Of a stretch of 7,149 nucleotides of DNA, positions 6,984-7,149 are shown in pieces (position 1 is the stretch's first letter; each line of letters starts with the position of its first letter). Both the position numbers and the translations under genes were made by a program. This DNA comes from Rhodanobacter sp. UBA5168. GTDB lineage: Bacteria; Pseudomonadota; Gammaproteobacteria; Xanthomonadales; Rhodanobacteraceae. The stretch is taken from NCBI GenBank assembly GCA_002413455.1, contig DHXA01000069.1, forward strand, positions 2,927 through 10,075, in the 5' to 3' direction. A model generated the notes under the pieces. The model did not search any database and was not told where the DNA came from. It saw only the letters and a list, made by a program, of their open reading frames with translations.

Positions 6984-7018
6984 CCCGGCAGGATGGTTTG
7001 CCCACCCCACCGGGCTTG
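6980..7018. other. Long-loop hairpin at the gene-side end of the array
   Basis: A perfect 9-bp inverted repeat, CAAGCCCGG (6980-6988) and CCGGGCTTG (7010-7018), encloses a 21-base loop. It starts inside the last array unit and ends 5 bp before the stop of the right-hand minus-strand gene. It could terminate that gene or mark the array boundary. No T-run follows on either strand, so a classical intrinsic terminator is not shown. Confidence 0.55.
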
Positions 7019-7023
7019 AAGCA

Positions 7024-7149
7024 TCAGGCGGTTGCAGTGTCGGGCGTCGCCTTGCTGCCGCGCACGCCAGGGAAGCGCTGGCGCAGGTCGTCGTAGACAT
7101 CCTGGGCGCCGGCGCGATTGCGATGCGCCGCCTCGCGCACGCTCTGGTA
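7024..7149 (-). CDS. 3' end of an unidentified protein gene
   Basis: The last 41 codons of a minus-strand gene enter from the right edge and end in TGA. The visible residues are YQSVREAAHRNRAGAQ, then DVYDDLRQRFPGVRG, then a polar tail SKATPDTATA. Third positions are almost all G or C, as expected for a real gene in this genome, and clearly more so than in the two other open minus-strand frames here. The segment looks like a charged helix followed by a short DxYxDLxxRFPG motif. I do not recognise the family. It is the nearest gene to the 21-bp array, so its identity matters for interpreting it. An ATG overlaps its stop (TGATG at 7026-7022) and opens a 77-codon frame into the array. Confidence 0.65.
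   Translation of the reverse strand, partial: YQSVREAAHRNRAGAQDVYDDLRQRFPGVRGSKATPDTATA

Noticed and set aside
6791..7024. 77-codon ORF reading into the array as a CDS
   Set aside because: The start overlaps the upstream stop but has no Shine-Dalgarno sequence, and the array continues past its stop with another in-frame stop later. Kept only as a hypothesis.
6501..7100. 199-codon minus-strand ORF as one annotated gene
   Set aside because: It runs out of frame through the end of the right-hand gene, then the array, then the MITE-like element. No suitable start follows the upstream gene. The array part of the frame is discussed as a finding but not called as a CDS.

Overview
The window looks like chromosomal DNA of a GC-rich gammaproteobacterium. 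The gene set and the YihY form with a long C-terminal domain point to Xanthomonadales, most likely Rhodanobacteraceae. That placement is inferred from gene content and codon use; no rRNA or other marker gene is present.

Left part (1-4635) is compact and housekeeping-like. It starts with the C-terminal end of peptide chain release factor 1 (prfA), followed by a PPK2-type polyphosphate kinase on the same strand. Three bases past the PPK2 stop, a convergent minus-strand operon ends. It reads YihY/BrkB-type membrane protein, then a TlpA-like periplasmic thiol:disulfide protein, then acylphosphatase, with an ATGA and a TGATG overlap at the two junctions. A divergent intergenic region (3221-3356) separates this operon from a plus-strand pair, a WrbA-type quinone oxidoreductase and a DUF2069 membrane protein, again joined by ATGA. 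A perfect 18-bp palindrome lies between the DUF2069 gene and a convergent small hypothetical gene.

Middle part (4636-6483) is a minus-strand run of accessory genes: a RibD-C/DHFR-like reductase, a DUF1697 protein and a DoxX-like membrane protein, with gaps of 62 to 70 bp. A 40-codon open frame ends in an ATGA overlap with the reductase start. It may be the 3' remnant of a gene interrupted by the element next to it.

Right part (6484-7149) is the unusual region. A roughly 150-bp MITE-like element is bounded by inverted 22-bp REP-like sequences (6499-6647). Twenty bases later begins an array of 15 units, 14 of exactly 21 bp and one of 22 bp (6668-6983). Each unit is a 10-bp near-constant core, YCGRCGSSGA, followed by an 11-bp mostly variable segment. 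The variable segments fall partly into two alternating types, so the array has a doublet structure. At its right end is a long-loop hairpin (6980-7018), then the 3' end of an unrecognised minus-strand gene that runs off the window. The array is not CRISPR. I know of no described family that it matches, and it is the best candidate here for something new. Whether it is a protein-binding array, a structured RNA or a degenerate heptapeptide-coding repeat cannot be settled from this sequence alone.
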